From Pontederia crassipes (lineage: Eukaryota > Streptophyta > Magnoliopsida > Commelinales > Pontederiaceae), in NCBI GenBank assembly GCA_030549335.1, contig CM060198.1, forward strand, positions 55,065,995 to 55,129,994: 64,000 nt of DNA. Reading direction: 5' to 3'. This document shows, one piece after another, positions 41,801-56,229 of this stretch (position 1 is the stretch's first letter; the number at the start of each line of letters is the position of its first letter). Below the pieces are notes generated by a model that saw nothing but the letters and a program-made list of their open reading frames with translations, had not been told where the DNA came from and made no database searches. The position numbers and the translations under genes are program-made.

Positions 41801-41963
41801 CAGATTTTCTGATCATAGACCAGTATATAGCATTTTTACTGCTGAAGTTGAAATAATCAATAGATGCAGATCCAGACGGAACACAGGTTGTTCTAGCTCT
41901 CGAATAGAGGTGGAAGAGCTGTTGCCATATTCACGTGGCTATACAGACATCAATTTTTACTAA
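38832..41963 (+). CDS. Type I inositol-polyphosphate 5-phosphatase, ten exons
   Basis: Removes the 5-phosphate from inositol phosphates and phosphoinositides. Exons: 38832-38919, 39290-39355, 39445-39532, 39641-39745, 39858-40355, 40512-40647, 40876-41069, 41174-41282, 41493-41641, 41738-41963. All introns are GT-AG and frame holds for 552 residues. Catalytic motifs are all present: TWNVGG (86-91), [11 protein letters not shown] (117), WLGDLNYR (about 396), TPAWCDRILW (about 475) and [10 protein letters not shown] (502). The N-terminal [16 protein letters not shown] and a long exon-5 linker (about 165-280) are typical of the plant CVP2/At5PTase subgroup. The start is the least certain point. 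ATG at 38832 follows a possible acceptor (TTTCTGTAAG), and a possible 5' exon with donor AAG|GTAGGC ends at 38643; it is open in frame but shows no ATG. The 3' UTR may be spliced. The paralogue cannot be chosen by eye. Confidence 0.95.
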
Positions 41964-44912
41964 TGGTTGGCAATTGTCAACCTACCAAGATAAGGTGCAT
42001 TCTCCTTTGCTATCAACTAGCATACTTAGTTGTCTTTCAGTTCTGCAAGCATGATAATCAAACTAAAAAGAGCAGATGCATGCAAAACAACGTTACATCT
42101 TTATTTCTTCCCTACATTTTGCAGTTAATGCAAGATCTCATATGTTGTTTGCATGCTTGGGTAACATCTTTTTTTCTTGCAGGTTTGTCTCTTGAACTTT
42201 CTCAGAAGTGAGCTTCATAACTTCAGTAAACCCACCAAGTAAATGGTCGAAGAAAGAGGTAATCACCGTGTATCTAAACATCAGTTTAAAAAATAATAAA
42301 GTTCAGCTTTGTGAAATTCTTTAGTAGGCAGATGTCTGAATTTTCTTTAGGGTCCTGGATTTTGTACATTTTCCCAAATTTAACTGATCTTGATGTCCCT
42401 TTCTGAATTCTGTTTGACATTTCTTTATGCCCTGTAAACAGGATCAGAAGACAAATCACTTACGAACTAACTTTAGGTATTTCCTATTTCTTCACACCTT
42501 TCCTTTGGTTGCAATTGCTTTTGCATCTATTGGACTCACACTCTTTTTTTTTTTTTGGCTGTTGATTCCTACAGGAACAGAAGACTTGAACAGCTGACCA
42601 AAACACAAATGGCAACTCCTGAGAATTCCCCTGAATAATTCATTACTAACTATTAACAATTTACTGGCTTTCTTTCATTCTTGGAAAACTTAAGATATTC
42701 CTCAAGTAGTCGAGAAGGTGCCTGGAGGACTTCGTGCAGTTACAGCCAATGCTAGACCAACAGGTGTTTGCTGCATAAAGTTCAAATTTTGATTCATGCT
42801 AATGATTCTTCTGAGCTCGTGTAAGGAATTTTTTGTAGAGCGAGAAGGACGTATGAGTGAAACAGACAAAAAAAAACCTGTGTACAGTTTTTTCTGTTTA
42901 CATATCAAAATGGGATGATCAGTTCTGAACACACTCATTGCTCTGATGCTAAACGCACCAAGCTTGTCGCTGTTAGTTCTGATTCTTCAGAAGGCATGGT
43001 GTATGGTTTTTGCAGCAAAGGGTGTGCCATTGATCAGCTGTACAAGTAGCTTTGTTTTGCATTTTTCCCCTTTTTTTCTGTTGGAAGAACCATTAAAAGC
43101 AGGAATTAGACAGATGTGGTAGGCAAACTTGGGGACACAAACTTTGGGGACTTGAAAAATGTCAGATGGACAGGGAATATTATTCATGTTTATTAAAAAA
43201 GGATTTCTTTGACCGTCGTCTTTATAGTTGAATCGTAATGGTCCACATGCTTTGTAAAAAATCATTAACATAATTAGCAACAGTTCTCTGGTTCCTCGCT
43301 AATTGACATTTATGATTTTCTTTATTCAATTTTGCTCCTTAGAACGTATGTTATAATGTTTGAGTAGGTTTATTTCGAAAGACTTGCACTTTGGTTGATA
43401 TAGAACTCTCAGAACAGTTATTACTCCATTAAAGGAATGACAACGAAGAGTTTAAAACTATGCAGAAGGAATTGAATCAGAATCTCATCGTACCAGTGAC
43501 ACTGACTTCTTCCATATATGGGTCTGAACTTGGAAACAGATCTCTGAAAGCATTAGAACAAATCCTTATTGTTGCAGCTTGTTTTCAGTCCAATATTAAT
43601 GAGATCCACGACACTTCCAAAGCTCTTCCTTGTCATCTAAAACTTTATTCCAAGGTGCATATCCGTGTGGTAGTTTACTTGCATCCAGCTTGTTTTACCA
43701 GTTTCCATCTCTGTTACAAAGTACAAGGACTCAGTTTGCAAATGCCAATGGCAGCAGTTTACAGGTTACTTAACTTTCAACATGAACCAAAAAGGAACAA
43801 AATGAAGTTTGGGAGAGAGATGGATAACGAATGAAAACAGGAAACGGCTGTACAGTACTCAGAGGATTCCTGTCTCCTTCAAGTGGCACACAGTAGGCAC
43901 CTCATCAGTCACATCTGCTTGCCTACTCTCCCTGTCTAATATAAGTATATCAGAATTTAATCTTCTTTAGCTTTCGATTCGACATGCAGATGTGCTGCAC
44001 AGTTATCTTTTACCACCGACCTAATTTCTTTAAAATTTGAACCTTTACCTTTAACAGCTACTGATCAGTCTCATCCCCTGAACATCACAAAAACACAGTT
44101 TATGGCATCAACAAGTTAATAATGCACTCAAGTTCGCATTTCGATATATCATGAGTCCAGTGGACTCCCTTTCTTTTCTCTCTCTCTCTTCTTTTTTGGT
44201 GTAGCAGCAATTCATGTTCTCTTGTAGCCTATGAGCAAGCACAGTAGTAAGCCTACATTGTTCTTTCAAGCTCTCTGATTACTTGATCAGAAGAAGACTC
44301 GAAGGGACAAGTAAAAAGGAAAAGAGAAAAAAAAAAGAGTGCTGTGGAATTCTGCAACAACATCAACATGGCCACAGTCCCATCAGTCACAAGAGATCTC
44401 GATAATTGCAGGCATCAAAATCCATCCTACAAAGGTGCATATCTGATCAGAGTGCACTAATCAGAAGGATGGAAGCACAACTGCACAAGAAGGGGCTATA
44501 AATGATATCAGTTAACAGATGTGCATAGCCACTTGCTGTCACATGTGTCAAAGGAAAAAAAAGCCATGCATGACAATATGGAAATTTTGATATGTTCTAT
44601 TCATTTCATAGTGCTGCATTAATTAGCATACAGTAATTTGTATGATCTCTGGGAAAAGAATTCTGCACCAGAAACATTTCGATAAATTTTGTGAACCAAA
44701 AAACAACTTACCCTGCCAGTAATAACAATTTTGATCTGAAAGACGGAAGAGTCGAGAGAAAGGAAAACTGTTGTACAGATAACAGATGCAAGATTAAAGC
44801 TGCATTACATTGTTTGGAAAAAGTTATACCAGAAGTATTATATATGAGTCACAAACTGATGCAAACTACAATTTTATCCTATTCGCAGTTAAAGAGATTT
44901 ATCATCTTAAGT
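41964..44912. other. 3' flank of the 5-phosphatase; no further gene seen
   Basis: The first 700 bases look like 3' UTR, possibly with introns (for example acceptor-like CCTACAG|GAACAG near 42575). The rest shows no coding signal. The 124-codon ORF at 43460-43834 has no recognisable domain. Confidence 0.45.
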
Positions 44913-44917
44913 AATTA

Positions 44918-47900
44918 TGTAACGCTCCGATACAATAATGAAATATACAAAAATTTAAGAGCGGAAAATGACGGACGTTCAAAACTAATTTATAGGAAAA
45001 CATAGCGAAAGCGATAACATAAATGATCATACGACAATAAGTCCAATAACATCAAGGTAAAGCATGACGGATAGTCCAAATATACAATAAGACTTGTAAA
45101 ATTCAACATGATCCATGATAAGGCACATAAGCCAACTAATACAAGACACATAAACACAATGACATAATATGGTCGATCATGAGCTCCTCACTGACTTGAT
45201 CCTCTTCCACGCATGCACGAACCATGATGCGGGGAAGGCCCGCCTCGAATTAGTTGTATGTAAAGCTATGAAAATAAACAATTCGATAATGCATAAAACA
45301 GTTCAATTGAACCATTCTTGTTAAAACAATGTTCAATAAACAATAAGGGTTTCAACATAAGATGTTAAGAACAATTCTCAATTTCATATTCCAATCCATT
45401 TTATTTATTGCATTAACATCTTTTAATGCACAATTATTCATATCCATAGTGGTCAGAAACATCCGATTGCATTCATCTTCTAACTTATATTCACAATATC
45501 AATAAGTTCTTGTTACTTATTGAGGTACTTGATTTTCCTTACGTCATTGGATAGCTAAGCCACTTGCACCCAAATGACACCCTCATGGACATGTCATTCT
45601 CATTACCCTTTTCATACGGACACATACAATTTCATATGAATCATGTTCATCTAGCAAGAGCCAAGTACTTAACCTCAATGTATCATTTCAATACAATAGT
45701 TCGTTTTAATCCTAAGACTTACATGCAAAGTCGGATTTTAAGTGAGTCAATCAATAACATAGTAATCATATCAATAAATGCACGAAACATGACATAACAT
45801 AGTATAGCATCAACTAATGAAAAATCTATAAAAGAATCATTGGATTTAATATTCAAAATAAGGCATTTCAGCTCGTCCAGTCGATCTACCGATTATACGA
45901 TCAATGGAAAGAAAACTACGATCTGATTTACCGATTAATCGATCGAATGAAACGACTTCCAACTCAAAGGGCAATTGCACTATGTCATTCGACCGGTCAA
46001 CCGATGACTCGATCGAACAAACCAGCAATCCTCAATTTTCCTATGGGGCAATCGACCGCTCTACTCAATTGGTCGATCGATTAATACATAAAAGTTACTA
46101 AATACTCGACCGGTTCATGCCTGAAAATTAGTGTGTTAATCAGACTCGACGACCTAGCCCGTCCATTGTCCGGCCTCATAAGATAATGGGTAATCCCGTC
46201 CAAGCATGAACTCGAGCCAGTCCAATATTTCAATGAGCCCAGGCTTATATTAGGCCGGACTAAATCTTTTAGTCGTTTGCCTAATATCGATAATCTTATA
46301 TCTGTCCGGTACCCGTTCAATAATTAATAAGTCGTCCGATAATCCGTCCATTAATGCGTTCACTGCATTGTCATTCAACATTACCTAGCAATGTAGATTG
46401 CCCCTCAGAAAAATTGTCACTTGTTAAATTGATAGTAATGTACATTACCTTGTTTAGTATGCATAAGTAATCTATCTGAGAATCTATATTAGTTATTTAA
46501 AAAAAATAAAGATTTAGGAGTTAATATTCAACTTTTACCAATATACCTGTAAACAAAAGAATTATGTCTAGATATATAAATTATTTTAACTTCATAAACT
46601 TAAATCACAAATATATATATTCGCATCCATAAAATTAAATTTATAAAATAATTAATATATTTTTAAATATGATGATAATATATTCATAATAATTAACTAA
46701 TATTTATTTGATTAATTTTATAATTTATTTAATTATTATTATAATTTATTTAAATAAAATTGTAAATGACAAATGCGAAAAATAAAATTAAAAATATTGC
46801 AACTCAGGTGGTAATGTGGATTGCCTCCCCTCCCATAGGCAATCTGCATTTTCACTTCATATGCAATATGGATTGCCTGAACAATGCAGATTATTCATTA
46901 CCTGGTACAAGTGAACATGGTAATCTTGTGGGCCAGATAATTTAATAAGGTAATCTACAAAGATTATCTCTGACGTCTACATATATATAAATACTAATTT
47001 GCTATTAATAAAATATACAAATGATTTTTATAGTATCTTGGGTAATTAATAACCATGATGGAGACAATCCCAATAATATTGCACTGCATGTGCATTATAT
47101 GAATTAATGTGTTAATATGCTGCCATGATGGAGAGAATCCCATTAATATTGGAGCATGACATATTATGAGATAATTCCAAGAATCAATGAGGAGAGGATT
47201 TTATGGAATTTACAATTCATAATGATTATGAGTAAGATTATTTTTATCGTGATTATATGCAGACGGATTTTGTGGCAACTACCATAAAATGAATTTCAAA
47301 TTCAAACGTTGAGGTTGATTACTTATAAGTATCTCTCAAATTTTAATTTCTCTTCATCAAATTTCTCAATTTTCAATCAATAGATTACAATTTCTCAATT
47401 AATCTCTCAATGCTTTGTTTCTCATTCAACCAATTCAAATCTCAATAATCACATCTCAAATTCTTACACATGATCTTCCCTTGCAATTTATTTTGGTAAG
47501 CCAATTTTTTTTCTTTAGTTATATGTTTAAGTGTTTATTATGTTTTTTAGTTTTCACCGACTTCTGTCATTTTTAAAGGGTCTTTAAGAACAATTAGAAG
47601 GATCCTAATAACATTGCAAGGAAGTGATCCAACTAGTATCCCTCTTAAAAATACTTCTTCATTTATGAAAGAATTTCATAGACTTCTTCATTTATATATT
47701 GATGAATTAAGATTAATTTTGACTTAAAAATAAATCTTTCAACCAACAAAATCTAGAGTTGAATCAACAATAATATAACATATATAACTTGTTTATGAAA
47801 AGAAAAAGATACACCATTATTATGTATAATTTAATAATACCAAAAATAGTTACACTCTAATTGAAAGTTCTGCTAAAAATTATGAAAACTAAAATACTTT

Positions 47901-49679
47901 AGTGGACTTGTCCGGTCCGTCCATTAAGATCTGATAGGCCTTAACAGGACGAACAATCTTAGAAGCTTATTACATAGTCCCGTGTTCATCCGATAACACA
48001 ATGGGTCAGTCGGGTTCGTCCGATATTCGGTCAAAACTCGATTGACTAAGCCTATTAGAAGCTTGTCCGATCCGTTAAACACCACTACTCAAAATCACCA
48101 AATCAATCATTCTAAGTTTCCATCCGCAAAAAAAATCATTTCTAGGATCATTCTACGTTTACCATACATGCTTCATGTATTTAAGGTTCATAAATATGAA
48201 TAAAATCGAGTAAACAAAGTCACATTCCATTTTAGACATACATTTTTAGACCATGAACTTCTACATTTCATATAAAATCCATAACAAATAACTAGCAACG
48301 AACTGAACCATATAAGAAAACAAATCAAATCGTAAGAACACGATCATGTCTTCATTCTAAGAATGTTTAAAATAAGTAAACATTGGGTTCACCCTTTATA
48401 TACTTATTTTCAGTAGTGGACAGATTGATACCCTTTCGATTCAAAATTCCTAACTCACTCTGCACATTATTAAATTAAGTGATTCCAATTTTATTTCGCA
48501 GTATACCCCTAGATATAAAATTTTCAACTTTTATCCTTTTCTTATCTACTCTCATAAATTCCTATAAGAACCATAAACTACACATGTTAAACAATTTGAC
48601 AATTGAGCCTTGAAACTTTAATATCATCCTATAGAAATCTCCTTTTGAGATGAATCCAAATGTGGTAGAAGGGTGACTTAATTATCTTTCCACTTCATAA
48701 CTTTCATGTTCAAGTTCAATAAGATGGAATTGTGGTGCATTTTACAAGTTAGTTTCGCTGCTCCCCAACACAACTTACTAGAGGGTCACTATTTGGACTA
48801 TAGCTTTCTATAAACAAATCCGATTAGATTAAAACTAAAAAATCTATAGAAATTTTGGACTTCAATATCTTTAAAACCATATATAATAAATAATTTTGGA
48901 CAATAAAACCTGTTCAAAAGCTCATTAAAATATGGTACATAATTTTGGACATATTAAGGGTAAATATGTTTCTAATATTTGAACACATAATTATCATCAT
49001 ACATCCACTTACTATTAAGAGGCCACATGCTCAACAACATTTAGGGATGAAAAGTTCATGATGACTATGAATCTAATAAACAATCCATTTGTGCTACATC
49101 AATCAAATCCATAAATTAAGACTTCTAATCCATAGATTAGATGGATTGAAAGGAGTTCACCCATACCTAGGGTTTGTCCAAAACCCTTTTTGAATCCATT
49201 GCTTTTCTCAATCTTTTTCATTCAGGAGCCTCTATGTCTTATTCCCCATTCCTTTAGCATGATTTAACATCCTCTTCATATTTTCCCTTGAAGAGCTCCA
49301 CCATGGATGAAGAAACAAGTCTAAAATCCTAGGTTTGTTGTGGAGAAGGGAATGGAGAAGAGGATGGGGAAGAGAGGGGTTGGCGTTTGATTTAGGGGAA
49401 GGAGCAGATGAGAGGTGGAATGAGGGTTTTGGGTTTCTAAATCTGCCTCTTTTTATGAGGACGGAATTGTCCTCCAACCACCCTCACTTTTATGCATATT
49501 TTACTCTACTTTTACTTTTGTCTAAACTACCCTAAAGATGCTCTTGCTTTTAAGGGTGTTTTAGTCCATCAATTACTCATCATTTTTTGCTTTTATATCA
49601 TTTTTCTCTTTTATCCAAAGACTTAATATGCCCTTCAACGGAAGGATATTTTCGTCCATTACATTTTCTATATTTTACA
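44918..49679 (-). mobile_element. Solo LTR (gypsy-like), split by a nested hAT element
   Basis: Starts TGTAACGCTCCGATACA and ends ATATTTTACA, with a perfect 5-bp target duplication AATTA at 44913-44917 and 49680-49684. Removing the nested insertion leaves about 2.8 kb. Only one LTR-like unit is present and no interior or coding region, so I read it as a solo LTR left by recombination. The minus orientation is inferred: read that way it ends in GGAGCGTTACA, a common gypsy LTR 3' end in plants. ORFs near 49.2-49.5 kb are incidental. Confidence 0.72.
46129..48087. mobile_element. Non-autonomous hAT-like element nested in the solo LTR
   Basis: The termini pair TAGTGTGTTAAT at the left with the reverse complement of ATTAAACACCACTA-like text at the right (GTTAAACACCACTA). 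The flanking 8-bp direct repeats CTGAAAAT (46121-46128) and CTCAAAAT (48088-48095) differ at one base, as expected for an old hAT target duplication. The 1959-bp interior has no transposase ORF. Confidence 0.75.
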
Positions 49680-49948
49680 AATTAATCAGCTAGATAAAAA
49701 GTAAAAATGTTTTTTTTTCTGCAATGCATCTTAACTAACAAACTCATATGCATATAAGCTTTTCCCAACAATACTTTTCTTCTTCAATTGCGTTACTGAT
49801 TTTGGCTTCTTTCTCCCTCCACACTTGGTGCATGAACAACAAAGAGCGAGAACTAGGGAAAGTGAAGAGGAAAGAGGAAAGGAGCTTGGATTTCGCTTTA
49901 GCAAAGGCAAAAGGATAAAGATATTGACGATTTCGACATATCTTCTAT

Positions 49949-50430
49949 GGATTATTTTCTTAAATCTCTTATAAAGTATCGTGATTTTCTACATCTAATC
50001 TCAAAGTATGAAAATATTTCTAAACTTTCTCACATTTTTCACTTTAGTCCTTTCATATGATTCTATTAAATTTTCTGTTATTTTTACTATTTTCTATTTA
50101 GAAAATACTAAAATGCCCTTCCATAAACTCATCACTCTTTTAATGTTAAAAATAATATAAAAACTAAAAATATAAAAATCAATTTATTATTATATATTAA
50201 TGTCCTCCCTCCGTTAGAAGTTTATATATTTTTTTAGTTTTTATATTATTTTTTAACATTAAGTGAGAAAAGTTTGTGAAAGTGCATTTTGGTATTGTCA
50301 TAAATGGGAAAAAGAAAAAAATTAATGAAAATTTTAACGGTAAAGTTTAGAAATGCCATAAGTTAAGTTTATACTTTCGGATTAGATGCAAAAAATTATA
50401 ATAGTTTAGAAGAGGTTTAAAAAAATAACC
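49949..50430. mobile_element. Mutator-like foldback MITE, copy 1
   Basis: Long inverted arms, GGATTATTTTCTTAA... at the left and the complementary ...TTTAAAAAAATAACC at the right, match for roughly 200 bp around a short AT-rich centre. It is the same family as 54278-54780 (shared GGATTATTTTC, CATCTAAT/CATTTAAT, TTAGTCCTTTC/TTAGTCTTTCC and TTAAATTTTCTGTTA-like blocks). No clear target duplication. Confidence 0.7.
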
Positions 50431-53247
50431 CATATTCGATCTCATGATATATTGGACTATAAGTTTATAACATGAAATTAGGACTTTGAAACATAGAACT
50501 CTTGGTGTATTATCGATTTAATGAATCGATAATTTAAATCATCATTTAAATATAATATCACTATTTAAATTACCCCTAATATCATATTATAGTGCTTAAC
50601 AAGTATTAGTAATATAAATAATGATTAAAATATATAGAGTCCAAATTACCAAAATACCCTTAACAAGTATTTCAATTTTTCATAACACAGTTTTCTAAAT
50701 AAACAAAAAAAAAATAGAAAAGTCAATATAGATAAAAGAATATGAGACAAAATTAATATTTATTTGTAAAAAATTCAAATAATAAAGAAGATGAAGTTGA
50801 ATAATATTTATTTAATAATAAATATTTAAAAGTAAAAAAAATGATTGAATGGATACTTTTTGTCAAAATACATGTAAAGCAATTGGTAATCTAAAAAGTC
50901 ACATCTCATACTATTATCTAGATCATTAATGAGGTGATAATTAAGATTATCAAAGTAATTAAAATTACTAAAAATCAATCATAATCAAATGAGAAAATGT
51001 GATAGACATTGAAAATTTTAAATAAAATAATCGATAATCTACCTACATTATCTTATACCAAAGGGTCCTAAAGAGTGGGGCAAAAAATCGTCCTAACATC
51101 ATTTTTATGGTTATAGAAACCAGACTTCAATTCAATACAAGGCGATCCAAATTTTGCTAAGGTAGAAGAGTGTTTGAATTTTCAAGCGACATTGCCCATT
51201 TTCAATGAACACAAATTTTGGGATAATGGTATTTGATTCTTTTGATCAAAATTCTAATATAAACCCTATATAAAATTGAACAACCCTTAAATCCTAATAT
51301 GACATTTCAAGGTGCTACCAGTTATGCTTCATCTCTTTAAATATATCTTTATCAGGTGGGAAACTATACTTGAAGATTATAGTTTTTTTCTTCCTAAAGC
51401 ACTCAATTTATTTTCTTATTAGGTGCTTTAGGATTTGTTTCCCATTGTTTTTTCTTAACCTCAAGGGACTTCTTTTCTATGTTTAAAGATACCAAAATTA
51501 CTGTAATAATACAAAAGTTGAACCACATATCATACTCTATTATCACACGATCCAAAATTAGGGAGTGAATTAGTCATTGTCTTTCCTTTTTTTTCCTGCA
51601 AAAATAGTTTAAAATATGAATGAAATCTTCTCAAATAAGGGACATGCAATAAATATGAAAAATCCTCCTTCGCAATTAAAAAATATGCAAAATTGGCTTA
51701 CAAGAAAAATAAAATATGCATCTTAGATGAAAAACAATGTCGGTTGAAACAAAAAGATGATGAGGTGGGACATTATTTTTCATCCATAGTCAATAACTTA
51801 TATATTGAGACCAATTAATAATTATGATTGATTGGCATTTATGATTTATCAATCACTAATTGATTATTGATAAATTTTCTAATGGAGTAAAAAGTTGATC
51901 ATGGATATTGTTAGCCAATAATTGTCTAAATACTATATGCTATGCTGTGGATGATTAATGCTCTTACTATTGAATTATTTTTATATTTTTCTATATGAAA
52001 TGCTTATGATATGATTAAGCACTATTTGACATGCATTAAAAGTAGAGGCATTTTGATTTATAAGTGTTTAGTAATTATTTTTAAAGTGATGAGGTTTGAG
52101 AAAAAAAATGCTATAACGTACTCTCACTAACTTATAAGATATAGAGGTAGAAGTTTCATATTTTATTCTTTTTATATCCTCATTTTTAAATAAAAACTTT
52201 ATTTAATTATTAAACCTAATATATTTTTTTAATAAAATGCATCTTTAATTTTACTTACAACCCAAATAAAATATTTATTTTAAAATAATAAATATTTTTA
52301 TATTAAAATAATAATTTTCATTTATTATTATTTAAAATAATTTATTATAAATTAACAATTATGGATATGTGTATAAGAATGATAATAAATTATATTCTTA
52401 TGTCAATTCTTGTCATTGCATGAGTACGCACTAGTTAACCGTAATGTTTGAAAAATATTTTTTTATTATTTTATAAATAAATCTTATCCTCTAATAACTA
52501 ACTTCTATTTTCTAATAAAATTGTTATACTCTAATGAACTCTTATCCTCTAATCGAAGTACTAATTTTGCCAAACAAGTTACAATGACATAATATGAATG
52601 TAATAGTGTAATTATACCTTATTATTACTTTACATACTAAGTTTTATATTCATGTGAGTTTCTCTCTTGTATTTGGATTTTGGTAAAAAATGAAACGTTA
52701 AAAGCTATCAGGAAAGTACATGGGTATTTTCATATTTTAAGGAGGAAGGAAAAAATAGCTCTTATTTTAGGAGAGTAAAATGACAAAGAAAATAGGAAAT
52801 AATATAAAAAATTTATATAACAACAACAATAAAAAATTTATTACTTTTTTATTATAATAATTAAAAATATTAATTTATTTAAATGATTAACTTATTATTT
52901 TTATTCACATGAATTACATATTATTAATCATTATTTTGAATATTATATATAGATTACCATTTAAAACTACTTAAAATAAGTATAAGTATATTTATTTAAT
53001 TTATAATTTTTATTCAATTTTTAGTCTGATTATATAAATTTTAACTTGACATTAATAAATAATATTTTAGTAAAAATAATGCATTACATAGTAATTTTTT
53101 TGTTATAAGTAAACATTGTCATTTGATGAAGAGATTACTTGCGAGTAATAAAAATGGTAATATATATTACTGTTAATTTAATAAGGGACAATCATTATAT
53201 CATATTGTTAAGTAATATAAAAATATAATGCAATAAATGTTGCCTAA
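50431..53247. other. AT-rich intergenic stretch, no gene seen
   Basis: Very AT-rich, with no ORF of interest and no clear element boundary. Confidence 0.5.
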
Positions 53248-54019
53248 GGGTCTGTTTGGCAAATAACTAATGGAGGGATGGGATGAGGTGGTATGGTGAG
53301 TGATATGATGGGGTGGCGTGGTGTGTCATTAGAAAGTTTATGTTTGGATAATAAATTATATAAGGTGTGGGGTGGGGTAACAAAGGTTTTATTTGTATAA
53401 GTGTCATTTTTATCTTTTATTATATCTTTAAAGTATTTATAATAGTTAATTAGGAGTGAGAATGAACCGGAACGACCTGATCGCCCTCGTCCGTACCGGC
53501 TTAGATTTTTCAAATTTTTTCTCGACCCGATGGATAACGGAGTCAAGTTCGAGTCTCATTTTTTTGACACCCGGCCGGGTCGGGTCGGGAACGAATCCAG
53601 ATTTTACGTCCTGATCCGATTGAATATATTATATTAATATTAAATTATTTTTAAATAGTATATTCATGTTTATTTTGAATAAAATTTTATATTTATAATA
53701 TATGATGATGTATTATAAAAAAGATAATATATAATGATATATATCAATGAGAGAGAAAGAGATGTGGTTTAATTTGGTAGGAAGACAAATAGTTGAATTT
53801 GGTAATAAAAAAAAGAAAAGATGTTAATTTAATCTAAATTAATTTATCCCTCCTTATTCCATCAATTTGGTGGAATAAAAAATGTGGTGTTTAGATGGCT
53901 TAGCTATTCTACCCCACCCCTCTTAACTTAAATAAAAAATGTAGCTAAACATGGTTTAACTAATTTCATTCCCCCATATTTCATCCCATACCTTTATAAT
54001 CCTCAATCCAAACAGATCC
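53248..54019. mobile_element. Tourist-like (PIF/Harbinger) MITE
   Basis: Ends GGGTCTGTTTGG and CCAAACAGATCC form a terminal inverted repeat with one mismatch. TAA is duplicated on both sides (53245-53247, 54020-54022). Both features are characteristic of PIF/Harbinger MITEs. The inner 53450-53620 segment carries CCGGCCGGGTCGGGTCGGG text and may be a nested older repeat. The 100-codon minus-strand ORF is incidental. Confidence 0.85.
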
Positions 54020-54277
54020 TAAGAGAACAAAAAGAAACTACAATAGGCAAATTGGCATAAGATATTCCGTTTACACGTAATATTTTGCATTGTTAAATGA
54101 ACAATTCTCTCGTAATGCCCTGCCCATTCATCCACTTTCTCACCATAGGCGCTCCAATGTGTGCCATGGTGAAAGAGATTATTTAGGCACCCCCGCTCAA
54201 AAGTGATTAATGAGAAGTTATTATGAAAACATATTTTTTAACTAATTCTTTGTTATGGTCCTTGGTATTTAAAGTTA

Positions 54278-54780
54278 GGATTATTTTCATAATTCCTCTT
54301 AAACTATCATAACTTTTTACATTTAATTCTAAACTATGAACTTATTTTTTTTATTCCTAAATTATCATGATTTTTTCACCTTAGTCTTTCCGTCTAGTTC
54401 TGTTAAGTTTTCTGTTACTTTTATTTTTTTTATTTACGAAAAGACTAAATTACCCTTCACTCCATAACAACATGAAATAATAAATATAAAAAGATAAAAA
54501 ATCACTAGAAGATTAAAGCGGTGAACAAAAAAAATGTCTTTTATGAAAAGACTTATTTTTTATTTTTTTATATTTATTATTTGATATGTTATGAATAAAA
54601 GGTAATTTAGTCTTTTCATAAATGGAAAAAAATTAAAAGTAAAGAAAAATATAACAGAAATAAATGAAATGATTAAAGTGAAATAATTGTGATAGTTTAG
54701 AGATACAAAAAGATAAATTCGTAATTTCGAGTTAGACACGAAAAATCACGACAGTTTATGAGAGGTTTATGAAAATAGCC
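54278..54780. mobile_element. Mutator-like foldback MITE, copy 2
   Basis: Starts GGATTATTTTCATAA and ends TTTATGAAAATAGCC, with inverted arms of about 200 bp. A perfect direct repeat TTTAAAGTTA flanks it at 54268-54277 and 54781-54790 (9-10 bp, as Mutator-like elements make). No coding sequence. Confidence 0.85.
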
Positions 54781-54790
54781 TTTAAAGTTA

Positions 54791-56132
54791 TCGACATCTA
54801 TGCTAAATGATGTCCAGCTAAAAAAATTAGTGGTGGAGTTAGAAAAAAAATGACAAATGGATTCACTACTTGTGATTATAACTTAAAAGCCATGAACATA
54901 TACTAAAATTTCAAGTAAAAATCCACATCAAGTTTTTTTTTAAAAGGAGGAATCAACACTTCAATTGGATAAGTATTGCTCAACTTATCGTCCTTGGTAA
55001 ATGATAAAGGATTTAAGGAATGCATGGATGTAAAATAGATCCACATATCTTGATTTATAAATCGACGATCATTCTTGATAAATATTTTTTAAAATAAATT
55101 GATAATGAATTTAAAAATATCATTGCTCCGTAGATCATCGGTAGTCCATATATGTGGACCCATTCAATCCTCAATTCCAATGATAAATATATGTAACAAC
55201 TAAGTTCGTTTTCAGTAAACAATCAAAATAATATAAAATAACATCAAAATAAAATGTATTATTATAAATTTGCATAACTTTGTAACAAAAAAAAAGTTGG
55301 AATTGAATATCACATGCAAATGATGTGGATGAATTCTAAATAAAAAATAAAAAATAACGAAATAAATTATACGTGGGATAAAAAAAACTATGAAAAAAAT
55401 AAGTTAAATATCTATATATCTACATATTTGTAAATGAACACGAATGAGAGATCTAAAGAAAAAAAGACTGTGGATGTATGGATTTTCTTCTCAACCATAA
55501 ATTAATACTAAGGATACGAATATTTTTTTTTAAAAAAAACCTTTGATGAAAAAGATACAAAAGGGAGGGATTTAAGCCACTAGTTCAACTTGAGATGGGA
55601 GGTACATCATACCCAATTCTCCAACCAACGTTCAACTTAGAAGCCTTGTTATAAACTTACAAGGGAAATAATAGATCAATTATATCTTCTTCAGTGAATG
55701 TATAAAACATGGTGGTCGCAAATCGGCAGACACATTAATCATTTTTTAAATTTGATTTATTCATTGATTTTACCAATCAGCATGTTAATTTATATTAGTG
55801 AAAGACTTAATTACAATAAATTGTACATTAATAAAAAGTAGTTTATACAATGGGTTCAATGTTTGTGCTAAGGTAACATTTCATCATCGTTAGATTATTA
55901 TGATGGATGGTGAATTTACTAATTGAGATTTTTTACAAACCACAATCATAATATAAAGATGATGAATAAAGATATCATGGTTTTAAAAATAGTAGTAGAA
56001 TCATTTTTCCTTATATAATTACTTTGATCTTGATGGAAGCAAATTATACTCATGAGTTATAAACCTACATAAATAATTTACAATGGATCAAATCCATACT
56101 AATTATCAATTATAAGTAAATAATTTATGATC

Positions 56133-56229
<97 letters not shown>

